Source: Mycolicibacterium sp. CBMA 247 (GTDB lineage Bacteria > Actinomycetota > Actinomycetes > Mycobacteriales > Mycobacteriaceae). Taken from it: a stretch of DNA of 64,000 bases. Below the pieces are notes generated by a model, which saw only the letters and a program-made list of their open reading frames with translations, did not search any database and was not told the DNA's origin. The stretch's first letter is position 1; each line of letters opens with the position of its first letter. Positions 1-8,100 of the stretch are shown here, one piece after another. Location of the stretch: contig NZ_VTGX01000001.1 in NCBI RefSeq assembly GCF_009729095.1, positions 682,001 to 746,000 of the forward strand, read 5' to 3'. The position numbers were made by a program, and so were the translations under genes.

Positions 1-643
1 GCGCCAACCGATAACGCGGTTCGCTTTCCGGCGGCAGGTTATCGGTCCAATATGCCTGATCCTCAACATAATCGGTTGACGCTTCGTATTCTTCCTCGCA
101 AGCGATCAGATCGCGCAGCGACCCAAAATAGGCAGGGGGAATCGACGTGCCCGAAGCCATGGCACTATAGACATCTCCGATCCGATGACAAACAAGCGCA
201 AGGCCAATTCCGTCCGTCACGATGTGATGGCAGCACACGAACAAATAAAACTCATCGATCCGCGTCTGCCACAACGCAAATTTGAATAGCGGGCCAGTAA
301 GCGGCATCACCGTGCGCTGAATCGAGGATGCTAGCCGATGGGCTTCCTGGACAGGATCCTGCGAGCCCCTGAGATCATGGCAAGCAAGCTCAACATCCGG
401 GTAATCAACCGTCTTTTGAAAAACCTGGCCATTCGCCTGAAAACAGACGGCTCTTAGTGGTTCGGCCTCGCGCACCACTTGACGGACCGTGTGCTCAAGC
501 AACCAAGGGTCGACCGTGCCCTCGATTCGCAGAAGATAGCCCAGCTGCCACCTCGCACCGAAGCGATCCGTTTCCTGCGCAAGCCATATGTCCAGCTGTC
601 CCCGCATCAGCGGAAACACACGATCAGTTAGCCGCGTCTCCAT
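1..643 (-). CDS. Non-ribosomal peptide synthetase, N-terminal condensation domain (partial, runs off left edge)
   Basis: The frame starts at an ATG (641-643) preceded by a GGGGGA ribosome site and stays open to the window edge, so only the first 214 or so residues are visible. They read as a condensation domain: the entry motif PLMRGQLDIWLAQ lies near residues 11-23 and the catalytic HHIVTDG (HHxxxDG) at 139-145. Condensation domains form the peptide bond between carrier-bound acyl groups. A C domain at the very N-terminus suggests either a fatty-acyl starter or acceptance from an upstream synthetase. The gene lies 12 bp downstream of the MbtH-like gene, the usual mbtH-NRPS arrangement. The product cannot be told without the adenylation domains further left. 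Confidence 0.88.
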   Translation of the reverse strand, partial: METRLTDRVFPLMRGQLDIWLAQETDRFGARWQLGYLLRIEGTVDPWLLEHTVRQVVREAEPLRAVCFQANGQVFQKTVDYPDVELACHDLRGSQDPVQEAHRLASSIQRTVMPLTGPLFKFALWQTRIDEFYLFVCCHHIVTDGIGLALVCHRIGDVYSAMASGTSIPPAYFGSLRDLIACEEEYEASTDYVEDQAYWTDNLPPESEPRYRLA

Positions 644-655
644 CGAAGTCCCCCA

Positions 656-880
656 TCAAGCGGACGCCTGACCCTGCGCCAGCCTCTCACGCAAGCTCTT
701 CGGCGGTATATCGGTGCAGTTCTGTTCGGCGTAGCCCAGACACGCGCGGTCCGCTTCCCCGTGTACCACGCTCCGGCAGGCGGGAACATCGGCGACAGTC
801 GGCCACAGGCCGTGTTGCTCCTCGTCATTGACCAGGACGACAGAGCTGCCATTGTCGTCGTCAAACGGGTTGATGCTCAC
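656..880 (-). CDS. MbtH-like NRPS accessory protein, degenerate signature
   Basis: A 74-residue MbtH family protein. These bind NRPS adenylation domains and promote their folding or activity. Family features are clear: NPFDDDNG near the start, LVNDEEQHGLWP at 16-27 and PKSLRERL near the end. The start chosen is GTG 878-880, giving M-S-I-N-P-F; the frame opens further to 925 but that extension is not family-like. Unusually, two of three near-invariant tryptophans are replaced: the GW after VPA reads CR, and NWTDxRP reads NCTDIPP. One residue before CLGY is also missing. The gene sits 12 bp upstream of the NRPS start, so co-transcription is very likely. It may be a diverged partner or a decaying copy. 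Confidence 0.85.
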   Translation of the reverse strand: MSINPFDDDNGSSVVLVNDEEQHGLWPTVADVPACRSVVHGEADRACLGYAEQNCTDIPPKSLRERLAQGQASA

Positions 881-1719
881 CTGTTGTCCAAACCCCGAGT
901 CGGGATGACTGGAACCAGACCCCACTGGAGGCGAACCGGGTCGGCGGGGATTTCGGCCTGATCACGGCGGCCAAAATTCTGCGAGCCACGCGGATTGCTG
1001 GGATATGGCGATCAGCATGGCTCGCCACCTCTCGTCATCGGTTCGTCGCGCCGAATCCGTGCGAGCCGCTAGGCGTTCTCGGTGGCGTACCAGCAGATCG
1101 GGCAGGCGGCACGGGCGGTCCGATTCGACGGTGAACACATTGATCAGCCGGGTTGTCGGCGGGCCAGCGATGTTCGTCGTAAACGCCCTCCTACAGTCAT
1201 GACGAAGACCGCTGACCTAAGGTTCAAATTCCCGAGCGGGTGTGAGACCAAACATCCGGCACTATGGAAGCCTTGCCGGTGCTGGCCGCGTCACAACGAC
1301 TCGACACCACCACCTTGTTCAGTCGGTTTCATGTCGACCCAGCCACCGGTGTGCAAACCGGCCATCAGATCCAGGCCCGCGTCACCCTCGGCGAGGTAGC
1401 GCTGCACGAGGGTGATCATCCACCGTCGCGAGACCCCGTTGTCTCGTGGTTGTCTCGTGCAGCCTTGATTTTACTGCGGCATTCCCATCGCTCAACCGTT
1501 GTCTTTCGGATGTAAACGATGTCCCGAGACAGCTGTGAACGATCTGTGAACGATGTCGTCAACTCAGACACCGCCCGCCCTACCTTCAAAGGCCGTTCAG
1601 GGGTTTTACCGGCCGACCGAACCGGCCAGTTGTCCGCTTCGGCGCACAACAGTGAGCCATTCTCTTGTTTGACGGTTGTCGGCTCGGTCGCGGTTTGTCG
1701 GTCTTCGCGATGGAACTGC
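881..1719. other. Non-coding / decayed stretch between mbtH-like gene and P450
   Basis: No intact gene is supported. On the minus strand about 962-1210 holds an open frame without a usable start whose end (LLVRHRERLAART then DDERWRAML) looks protein-like but is not recognised. About 1300-1440 holds a transposase scrap (listed separately). Around 1512-1560 three similar copies of an AACGATST-type motif occur next to GATGTCCCGAGACA, of the kind seen near IS481-type element ends. The stretch reads as a mosaic of insertion-sequence debris. Confidence 0.45.
1297..1440 (-). mobile_element. IS481-like transposase N-terminal scrap
   Basis: Read on the minus strand, a short frame contains NGVSRRWMITLVQRYLAEG followed by DAGL. 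This matches the N-terminal helix-turn-helix style of IS481-family transposases (VSRRWV...LxxRYxxEGxxGL). The frame stops shortly afterwards, and the DDE catalytic domain is absent. It is a remnant, not a working element. Family identification rests on the short motif only. Confidence 0.4.
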
Positions 1720-2970
1720 TCACTGAACCGGAGTGAACTCGAGGTGCAATTCCTTGAGGCGCCTGAACAGAAAGGTGCGGTCCCATTTGAGCCGACGAGC
1801 GCCCGCCGAACCGTGCTCGGCCTCTGAAAGCCGAATGTCGGCCATCCGGTCAAGGATACGTTCCAAGCTCACCCGCACTTCGGCGCGTGCAATCGGGGCG
1901 CCCGGACAAGTGTGGATACCACGGCCAAATGCAATGTGTTGCAATACGTTTGGGCGGTCGAGGCGGAATTCACTGGGCTCGTCGAACCGTCGTGGATCGC
2001 GGTTCGCCGCACCGTTCATCACGAGCAGACTGGTACCGGCCGGCACATCGACGTCGCCGATCCTGGTGGTGCGCTGCGCCATGCGGAAGTTCGATTTGAT
2101 CGGGCTCTCGAAGCGCAGCATCTCCTCGACAAAGCCAGGGATCTTTGAATTGTCCTCGCGCAGCTGCTGTTGCAAGTCCGGTCGCTCCGCCAGCATCAGC
2201 ATCGCGAGACTCAGCAGGTCGATCGTCGTGCCATGGCCGGCGGCGAACATGAACGTGGCAACGCGGGCAACGTCAATCGCCTCGGGTGTCGTGCCGTCGG
2301 GAAACTTTGCCAGCGCAAGCTCAGTGAGGACGTCGTCACGCGGCTCGCGCCGCCGTTCCTCGATGTACTCGACGAACCACTCCTCTTTCACGCCAACGAA
2401 ACCGCTGCGGTCGCCTTCGAGCCTGCTGGCTATCGCAGCGCGGCGGAATCGCTCACGGTCGGCCTCGGGCACGTCCAGCAGGTTGGTAATCGCGTCGAGC
2501 GTGAACGGAAAATTGTAGTCAATGACGATCTCGCACTTGCCATCCGCGATAAAGTGGTCGAGTTGCGCATCGGCAAGACGCCACAAAAATTCCTCGTTGT
2601 TCTTGAGCTGCCTCGGCGTAAACAACCCGCCCAACAGCGAGCGGTGTGCGGTGTGCCGCGGAGGATCGAACGTTATGAAGTAGTCGCCGAATGTAACCCT
2701 GTCGCGGTGCCGCTCGATCAGATCCGAGACGTCATCGCTGTCGGTTTCGATCGGAATCCCCGACCATGGTCCGCTGACTATATTGCATACCGAGAAGGTC
2801 TGGTCGGTGTCGCGTTGCACGGCGATGGCCTCGTCGTACCCCGAGACCATCACTACGCCGTGCGCCGGCTCACGCCATAAAGGGCAACGACGGATCGCGT
2901 CGTAGTAGCCGTAGGGGTCATCGACGAGCGACTTGTCGGTGAAGAAGTCGAGGTTCTCGGGTCTGCTCAC
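1720..2970 (-). CDS. Cytochrome P450
   Basis: A 416-residue soluble bacterial class I P450 mono-oxygenase. Visible motifs are the I-helix AAGHGTT (244-249), ExxR as EMLR (283-286), and the haem loop FGRGIHTCPG with ligand Cys355. It starts at GTG 2968-2970 behind a strong GAGGGAGG ribosome site. The usual acidic residue of the I-helix acid-alcohol pair (AGxD/ET) is Gly here, which is uncommon and may alter proton delivery or the reaction catalysed. No ferredoxin gene is adjacent. It lies upstream of, and on the same strand as, the mbtH/NRPS pair, so it could tailor the peptide, but an 840-bp debris-filled gap makes that uncertain. Confidence 0.93.
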   Translation of the reverse strand: MSRPENLDFFTDKSLVDDPYGYYDAIRRCPLWREPAHGVVMVSGYDEAIAVQRDTDQTFSVCNIVSGPWSGIPIETDSDDVSDLIERHRDRVTFGDYFITFDPPRHTAHRSLLGGLFTPRQLKNNEEFLWRLADAQLDHFIADGKCEIVIDYNFPFTLDAITNLLDVPEADRERFRRAAIASRLEGDRSGFVGVKEEWFVEYIEERRREPRDDVLTELALAKFPDGTTPEAIDVARVATFMFAAGHGTTIDLLSLAMLMLAERPDLQQQLREDNSKIPGFVEEMLRFESPIKSNFRMAQRTTRIGDVDVPAGTSLLVMNGAANRDPRRFDEPSEFRLDRPNVLQHIAFGRGIHTCPGAPIARAEVRVSLERILDRMADIRLSEAEHGSAGARRLKWDRTFLFRRLKELHLEFTPVQ

Positions 2971-2996
2971 TTCGCCTCCCTCGCGGGATACATAAA

Positions 2997-3012
2997 TGCT
3001 AAGCGCTCAGCA
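2997..3012. promoter_or_regulatory. Imperfect palindrome upstream of the P450
   Basis: TGCTAAGCGCTCAGCA is a 16-bp inverted repeat with one mismatched pair (14/16), 27 bp upstream of the P450 start codon. Position and symmetry suit a repressor operator. No cognate regulator is adjacent. Confidence 0.35.
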
Positions 3013-3465
3013 GATGTACGGAAATAGCCGCCGCACAGCGGACGCAGGAAGTGGCTGCGGCCAGGTGCCCAAGGGCACCTACATGCACCCCTGTGTCCTC
3101 ACGGCGGAGTGCACATGCACAAACTGGCTGATGTCGCGGCATGACATCAAGCCCAAGAGCAAGTCCGGGTATGAGGGCATGCTCGCGCTTGCGGACCTAC
3201 GGATTGTCGCGACAACACATCTACCGACTACTCAACCGCTACCAACTCGGCGGCCTCGACCCCAGCGCTCGACGTCCCGCCAACATCTACGACAACGGCT
3301 ACGACTGTCTACCGCTGTGGTGGTCACACTGGATACCGCTGTAGCGGTGTCACACCGATCATGGAAAGTGAATAAGCCTGGCCGGTGTTCCTCATCAATG
3401 TGTTGTCGGCCAACGCGACCGGGTTTGTCACCCAGCAGAAATTACAGAGAGGACCAGGGTCTTCC
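3013..3465. other. Intergenic region holding transposase debris
   Basis: No intact gene is supported here. The plus strand about 3190-3344 carries an IS481-like helix-turn-helix scrap (listed separately). The rest shows no convincing coding frame, RNA or repeat. Confidence 0.4.
3190..3344 (+). mobile_element. Second IS481-like transposase scrap
   Basis: The plus-strand reading YGLSRQHIYRLLNRYQLGG followed by LDPSARRPAN resembles the N-terminal helix-turn-helix and the basic segment (SRRP) of IS481-family transposases. It ends at a stop after about 50 residues with no catalytic domain. Together with the scrap at 1297-1440 it brackets the P450. Confidence 0.42.
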
Positions 3466-3780
3466 TCATTGTGCAGGAGCAAGCGTGTCCGGACACAACT
3501 CGCGCTGGGCGGTTTCCACCATTTGAGGATTTGCCCACCCCATCAATCCCCAGGTCATCGGGAGACTCTCTGGTGTCGCGCCGTCGTAGTGGAGCTTGTC
3601 GCAGATAGTGCGGCCGAGTGCCAGCAACGATGTTGGGGGCAAGAGTTGGGGCCCCAGCGCCGAGAGGTAACTCTGCTCGTCAGCGTGAGCGTTCCCTGAG
3701 GCTCCGATCACGAACGGCGCGAAACTCGCCGCTACAACGATCGACAGTGTAATTCGGCGACTAGTCAGTTGGCTTATCAC
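3466..3780 (-). CDS. Secreted DUF732 family protein
   Basis: A 104-residue mycobacterial DUF732 protein of unknown function. From GTG 3778-3780 it has a basic n-region (SRR), a hydrophobic segment and a probable signal-peptidase site after NAHA. The mature part carries the family pattern YLSALG...LLALGRTICDKL...AQRELCPDT, with two cysteines likely to form a disulphide. The frame is open upstream to 3993 but those residues look non-coding. No strong ribosome site precedes the chosen GTG, so the start is uncertain. It lies just downstream of the emb paralogue on the same strand. Confidence 0.75.
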   Translation of the reverse strand: MISQLTSRRITLSIVVAASFAPFVIGASGNAHADEQSYLSALGPQLLPPTSLLALGRTICDKLHYDGATPESLPMTWGLMGWANPQMVETAQRELCPDTLAPAQ

Positions 3781-3996
3781 GAGCCGGAACGGTACTCGAC
3801 TGTCCAGACTTCTCCCAGGTTTTCCCAAGATTAATCTGACCAAACCGTCAGTTTCGTGCGTGGCGGGTTGACGCGGTGATTTTGGCTGCGGATTCGGGAG
3901 TCGTTTGATCACGAATTTCGGAGTCGCTGAGGATGTTCGGCAGGTCGTAGTGCTCACGAATGTGGGAGTCAGGACCGCAGGACGGTGCGGCACTCC

Positions 3997-6900
3997 TTAG
4001 GGGCCGATACGGATCGGAGCTGGGTTCCACAGGCCGGTGCGAGTGGCGGTGCCGAGGTCGAGGTGGGCTTCGGGGGCGTTGACGATGGGGTCGAAGCGGC
4101 GCAGGGAGCCCCAGTCGCGTCCCCAGTCCTGCGACAGGTATGTGGGCATGACGTGGGCCCGCAGCAGGAGGTCGGTGATGCCCAGCGGGCCGCCGTTGTC
4201 GCCAGACTGCCAGGTGTCAGGCATTTCTATCTTGGCGGGATAGTCCGGGGAGATCCGATGAATGGGGATTTGCGTGACGCCGTTGGCGTGCAGCATCGGC
4301 TGTTGGCACGGGAACACCAGGCCCACAGCCCAATCCAGCAGGATCGGTTGTGTTGAACCGAGGTACTCCTGCAGCGATCGGAGTTCGGGTAGTCGCGGTG
4401 GGGTGACCGCGACCCAGTCACCGAGGTTGAGTGAGCGGTCCTCGGCCACGATCCGGACGTAGCGGGCGTCGGTGGGTATGGCGGTGCGGGGGAAGCGCAG
4501 GTTGCGCCACGCCGGTTGGGGGCCGATGTCGTACGGAGAAAGACGGCCACTGGGTAGGGGTGTGCCGTCGGGGCCGGGCGCGCCGTATTCCAGGGCGACG
4601 GTTTGAGCCGTTGTGTGTCCAGACAGGACGCTGTTGCCGGTGATGGTGCCGGCTGCGGTAACCACGATGAGCGGGTGGGCGGCGTCGGCGGCTGGCAGGC
4701 GGTACCACCCCGAGGTCAGCGTGCTGACTTGTTGGGGACCGGCGGTAAAGCTTCCAGCCATGGGGACGCGGGTGGGGTCCAGCCCGTAGGGCAACACCAC
4801 ACTCGACCCGTTGACCCCGGGGTGGTCTGAAGCGGTGGGGGCGTCCCAGTCGTAGTCGGTTCCGGATTTTTCCTGGCTCTGCCAGATCGCCTCAGCCAGT
4901 GTGTGTTCCGGCACGCCGTTGGGATCGAAACCGACGGGGTCGCTGCCGCCCAACGGGCCCAGCTGGCCGTAGCGTCCCGGTAGCGGGGTCAGCAATCCGG
5001 TGTTGGCGTCGGGTTCGACCAGGACATCGTCGCCCAACCCGCAGCCGCCGGCCAGCTCGCGCAGGTTGGCCCAGCCGTTGGAGTAGCTGGGGTATTCCTT
5101 GATCGCTCCGAACAGCATCGACCCGGCGCACACCACCACCATGAACCCCGCGGCCACCGGCACGGGTGCGGCGGTCAGGGCGCGAGTCAGGCGCGATGGA
5201 GGTCGGCTTGGTGGAGCGAGGTGCAGCCACCCTGCGTACCCCGCGGTCAGCAGGCTCAGAGCTAGGAAGACCGTGCTCGCGGGGACCGGCCCCCAGTGCG
5301 GGCTGCTGTCGTTGAACGGGACGCCATAGCTGGAGACGTACCAGAAGCCGTTGGTGGAGGCGAAACACAACCCGAGCACCAGCAGCACGATCGACACGAA
5401 CGCCATCTGGTTGCGCGGCGAGCGAAGCACGGTCGGCGCGAAAAGCACGGTGGCCACTGCGGCCATCGCCGCGCCGACTGCGGCGAACAGCCCGAAATGG
5501 TGGATCCACTTCGTCGGGGCGAACGTGAGCAGGAACAGAGTGGCAAAGATGACCCCCATCAGTCGCCACACCGGACCGACTGCGAGCCCAGGTATTCGCT
5601 TGCGGCGCAACAACAACAGCATCGAGGCGAACAGGCACGCCATGGTGATCAGGATCCCGAAGCGGCGCGATAAAGCGCCGTCGGTGGTCGGCAAGAACAG
5701 GTAGAAGTAGCGCAGGTTCTCGGTGTACCAGGGCTGCGAGGGCCCGATCGCGGTACGCACCGTGGTGGCCTCGCGCACCGCGGCCAGCGTTTGGTCGGCG
5801 AAGATCACCGTCAGCACCACGACGCCTGCGGCGGCCAACGGGAGCAGTATCGGCCAAATCCCCACCGCTTTGGCGCGGGTCACGATGATGCGCACGATCG
5901 GGCGCCCGCCGGCCAGCAGGACGGCCACGGCGATGATCCCGGTGGGTTGGATGCCGAGGGTGAACGCGGCCACGATGATCGCCAGCCCGACTGGGGTGGC
6001 ACGGCGGGCGATGATGGCCCGTTCGACCAGCACGTAGGTGATCAGCGCGCCGGTGGCGATCTGCCCTTCGGGGCGAAGGCCGTTGTTGAACGGCATCCAC
6101 GCCGCGAGGAACACCAGTGCCGCCGCCCAGTTCGCCGCAGGGTTTCTGACCACTGCGGGACCGAGTCGAGGCAGCACTTCGCGGGAGAGCAGCAGCCAGC
6201 ACACCAGTGCGCAGATCAGGTCCGGCAGGCGCAGCCACAGGCTGGCGTGGCTGACGTGGGTCATGAGGGCGATCAGGTCGTAATACCAGCCGAAGGGGTC
6301 TTCGGGGCTGCCGTACCAGCGGAAGTAGTTGGCCATGTAGCCGGCGTGGCTTGAGGTGTTGGCCATCCCGAATTGGTAACCGTCATCGGAGGATCCGGCC
6401 CCGGCGATGAACCAGAACACCGATATCACGATTGTGGTGCCGTCCACGACGGTGAAGGTGCGCCACCGGGCCGGGATCAGCCGTTGCCGGCGGCGCCCAT
6501 CGAGGCGGTCCAGGCGCCACAACGCCAGCAGCCCGACGATGGTGCCCACGATGCCGGCCACCATCGCCGCGGTTTTCAGCGGCGACGGGGTGCTGGTGTA
6601 TCGGGTGTCGATGGTCGCGGAAAACGACAGCCCGGCCGGAGCTGGCCCGGTGAGATCGGTGAACACGCCGACGATCTGGGGCCGCAGATTCGGATCGGAG
6701 AACCCGCCACGCAGCGCTTCGCCGGTATCGGGATCAGTGAGTCCTTCAACTGCGGCGAACGTGCCCGCCGTCGATGAGGACACCTCCAGCCGTTGACATT
6801 GCGGGCTGGCCATTCGAGTGCGCGGGACACTGAGAATCACGACGTTGCGGGCGATCACGTCTACCCGCTGCACAGTCGCGGTGACGAAGAGCCCGTTGAG

Positions 6901-7242
6901 CATGGCCTGCTTGCCGGCCGCCGGCGCCGTCCCCAGCAGGAGTCCACCTGAGGTGGGCATATCGCGAATCACGCTGCACGGCACCGATACTGTCAATGAG
7001 ACCGGTGTCAACGTGATCAACGGAGCGGTCACACTGCCCAGACGCCCATTTTGTGGCCATTGCAACGTCGCCGTGGTCTGCACCACCGGCAACACCGGAA
7101 TCAGCACACTGGCAACAAATCCCACCAGTCCCGCGACGATCGCGACCAATCGGCCAGCGCGCAGCGGCCGACCCGATGTCACCTCTGGCTTCGCAACGCG
7201 GCCGATGCTGATCGCGGCGTCGGCGTTGCGCAACAAGCTCAC
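3997..7242 (-). CDS. Emb-family arabinosyltransferase (EmbA/B/C-like paralogue)
   Basis: A 1081-residue GT-C membrane glycosyltransferase, within the usual Emb size. Emb proteins transfer arabinofuranose from decaprenylphosphoryl-arabinose to cell-wall arabinogalactan or lipoarabinomannan. The first membrane segment is at about 32-54. The catalytic acidic pair sits in SSDDGYQ (284-290), followed by HAGYMANYFRWYGSPEDPF, in which Met303 corresponds to the ethambutol-relevant region of EmbB. Many membrane segments follow, then a C-terminal carbohydrate-binding part ending GLWNPAPIRIGP. The start is GTG 7240-7242. Neither embC/A/B partners nor DprE-type genes are nearby, so this is an extra, stand-alone copy. 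A TetR gene diverges 67 bp away. Which Emb it is closest to cannot be told by eye. Confidence 0.92.
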   Translation of the reverse strand: MSLLRNADAAISIGRVAKPEVTSGRPLRAGRLVAIVAGLVGFVASVLIPVLPVVQTTATLQWPQNGRLGSVTAPLITLTPVSLTVSVPCSVIRDMPTSGGLLLGTAPAAGKQAMLNGLFVTATVQRVDVIARNVVILSVPRTRMASPQCQRLEVSSSTAGTFAAVEGLTDPDTGEALRGGFSDPNLRPQIVGVFTDLTGPAPAGLSFSATIDTRYTSTPSPLKTAAMVAGIVGTIVGLLALWRLDRLDGRRRQRLIPARWRTFTVVDGTTIVISVFWFIAGAGSSDDGYQFGMANTSSHAGYMANYFRWYGSPEDPFGWYYDLIALMTHVSHASLWLRLPDLICALVCWLLLSREVLPRLGPAVVRNPAANWAAALVFLAAWMPFNNGLRPEGQIATGALITYVLVERAIIARRATPVGLAIIVAAFTLGIQPTGIIAVAVLLAGGRPIVRIIVTRAKAVGIWPILLPLAAAGVVVLTVIFADQTLAAVREATTVRTAIGPSQPWYTENLRYFYLFLPTTDGALSRRFGILITMACLFASMLLLLRRKRIPGLAVGPVWRLMGVIFATLFLLTFAPTKWIHHFGLFAAVGAAMAAVATVLFAPTVLRSPRNQMAFVSIVLLVLGLCFASTNGFWYVSSYGVPFNDSSPHWGPVPASTVFLALSLLTAGYAGWLHLAPPSRPPSRLTRALTAAPVPVAAGFMVVVCAGSMLFGAIKEYPSYSNGWANLRELAGGCGLGDDVLVEPDANTGLLTPLPGRYGQLGPLGGSDPVGFDPNGVPEHTLAEAIWQSQEKSGTDYDWDAPTASDHPGVNGSSVVLPYGLDPTRVPMAGSFTAGPQQVSTLTSGWYRLPAADAAHPLIVVTAAGTITGNSVLSGHTTAQTVALEYGAPGPDGTPLPSGRLSPYDIGPQPAWRNLRFPRTAIPTDARYVRIVAEDRSLNLGDWVAVTPPRLPELRSLQEYLGSTQPILLDWAVGLVFPCQQPMLHANGVTQIPIHRISPDYPAKIEMPDTWQSGDNGGPLGITDLLLRAHVMPTYLSQDWGRDWGSLRRFDPIVNAPEAHLDLGTATRTGLWNPAPIRIGP

Positions 7243-7309
7243 CGGGCCCCCGCCCCCGTGTTGTCCCCCACCGCATCATCAGTATCCGAAGCAACTGCTA
7301 CAGTCAAGT

Positions 7310-7915
7310 GTGCCGCGGCCGGTCGACCACGCCAAACGCGAAGAGCTACTGGCCACTGCGGGCGCGATTTTGGCGCGCACCGGGGTGGTTGACACCTCGC
7401 TGCGCGAACTCGCTTCCCAGATGGGAACCAGCGCCCGCATGCTGGTCTACTACTTCGGCACCAAAGAGCACCTCATCCTGGAAGTCCTGAACCGGCAGCA
7501 ACGTGCGGCAATACCGCAGACTGAGCAGTTAGATCTGCCGGAGTCAGTTGCAGCGCATCGCAATTGGTGTTTCGAGGACTGGTATGCCTGCACCCGCGGA
7601 GAGCGCCGCGACAGCCTGCGTGTCGTGCTGCAAGTCTTCGGCGCCGCGTGCGGACTCGACAGCCCGTACCGCGACTACACCTGGGACACCCTGTCCCTCT
7701 TGACCCGCAACTCCAAGGCGCGCCTACAAGCGCTCGGCATGCCCGCCCACGTCGCCGAAACCCGTTCTCGCATAGCTCTAGCAGCCTTCCAGGGCTTCAT
7801 CATCGAGTACTTCACCGCACCCGATCCCGCCTTCGTCGACGACACCTTCACCCGATTCGTCGACGAATTCCTACTCGCGCCCTTCACTTCCGCCGACCCG
7901 TCGAACGCAGAGTAA
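7310..7915 (+). CDS. TetR family regulator, divergent from emb paralogue
   Basis: A 201-residue TetR protein beginning at GTG 7310. The N-terminal DNA-binding domain is clear: AKREELLATAGAILARTGV, then the helix-turn-helix LRELASQMGTSARMLVYYFGTKEHL. The C-terminal ligand domain is of unknown specificity. The frame is open much further upstream, but those residues are antisense to emb and not family-like. Divergence over 67 bp suggests control of the emb gene and itself. No clear operator palindrome was found in the gap. Confidence 0.88.
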   Translation: MPRPVDHAKREELLATAGAILARTGVVDTSLRELASQMGTSARMLVYYFGTKEHLILEVLNRQQRAAIPQTEQLDLPESVAAHRNWCFEDWYACTRGERRDSLRVVLQVFGAACGLDSPYRDYTWDTLSLLTRNSKARLQALGMPAHVAETRSRIALAAFQGFIIEYFTAPDPAFVDDTFTRFVDEFLLAPFTSADPSNAE

Positions 7916-7926
7916 TCAGTTGCTGA

Positions 7927-7946
7927 CCCGCTTTGTTGAGCGGGTT
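7927..7946. terminator. Hairpin terminator between tetR and tRNA-Gly
   Basis: ACCCGCT/AGCGGGT arms of 7 bp flank a 6-nt loop, immediately after the tetR stop and beyond the 3' end of the tRNA-Gly. There is no T-run, as is common in mycobacteria. It could end transcripts from both sides. Confidence 0.6.
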
Positions 7947-7951
7947 GACGC

Positions 7952-8021
7952 GCGCCCCGAGAGAATCGGACTCCCACCAACGGGTTTGGAAGCCGTTGTG
8001 CTGCCACTACACCAGAGGCAC
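7952..8021 (-). tRNA. tRNA-Gly (TCC) with irregular anticodon arm
   Basis: A 70-nt cloverleaf is visible. Acceptor GTGCCTC pairs with GGGGCGC, the D stem GTGT with GCAC, and the T stem GGGAG with CTCTC. The anticodon region reads ACGGCTTCCAAACCCGT. With the standard 7-nt loop there is a C-C mismatch at 31-39 and the triplet is CCA; reading TCC needs a 9-nt loop. The T loop has C where the invariant position 55 T is expected. Gly(TCC) is the likelier identity by overall resemblance, but the gene may be unusual or degenerate. It lies 4 nt after tRNA-Pro. Confidence 0.65.
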
Positions 8022-8025
8022 CTTG

Positions 8026-8100
8026 TCGGGGCGGCGGGATTCGAACCCGCGACGTCCGGTACCCAAAACCGGCACTCTGGCCAAGCTGAGCTACACCCCG
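8026..8100 (-). tRNA. tRNA-Pro (TGG)
   Basis: A 75-nt cloverleaf. Acceptor CGGGGTG pairs with CGCCCCG. The anticodon stem is CCGGT/ACCGG with loop TTTGGGT, giving anticodon TGG, and the T arm has GCGGG TTCGAAT CCCGC. CCA is not encoded. It is followed 4 nt later by tRNA-Gly on the same strand, so the two are probably one transcript. Confidence 0.93.

Noticed and set aside
1416-1853. 145-codon minus-strand frame upstream of/overlapping the P450 3' end
   Set aside because: It overlaps the end of the P450 in another frame, has no domain and crosses IS debris.
4892-6238. Long Arg/Ala-rich minus-strand frame inside the emb gene
   Set aside because: It is an alternate frame of the clear Emb protein, with no domain content; it arises from high GC.
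7310-8100. Reading the TetR frame from 6818 as a 365-residue fusion
   Set aside because: The first 164 codons are antisense to emb; TetR homology starts at the GTG at 7310.
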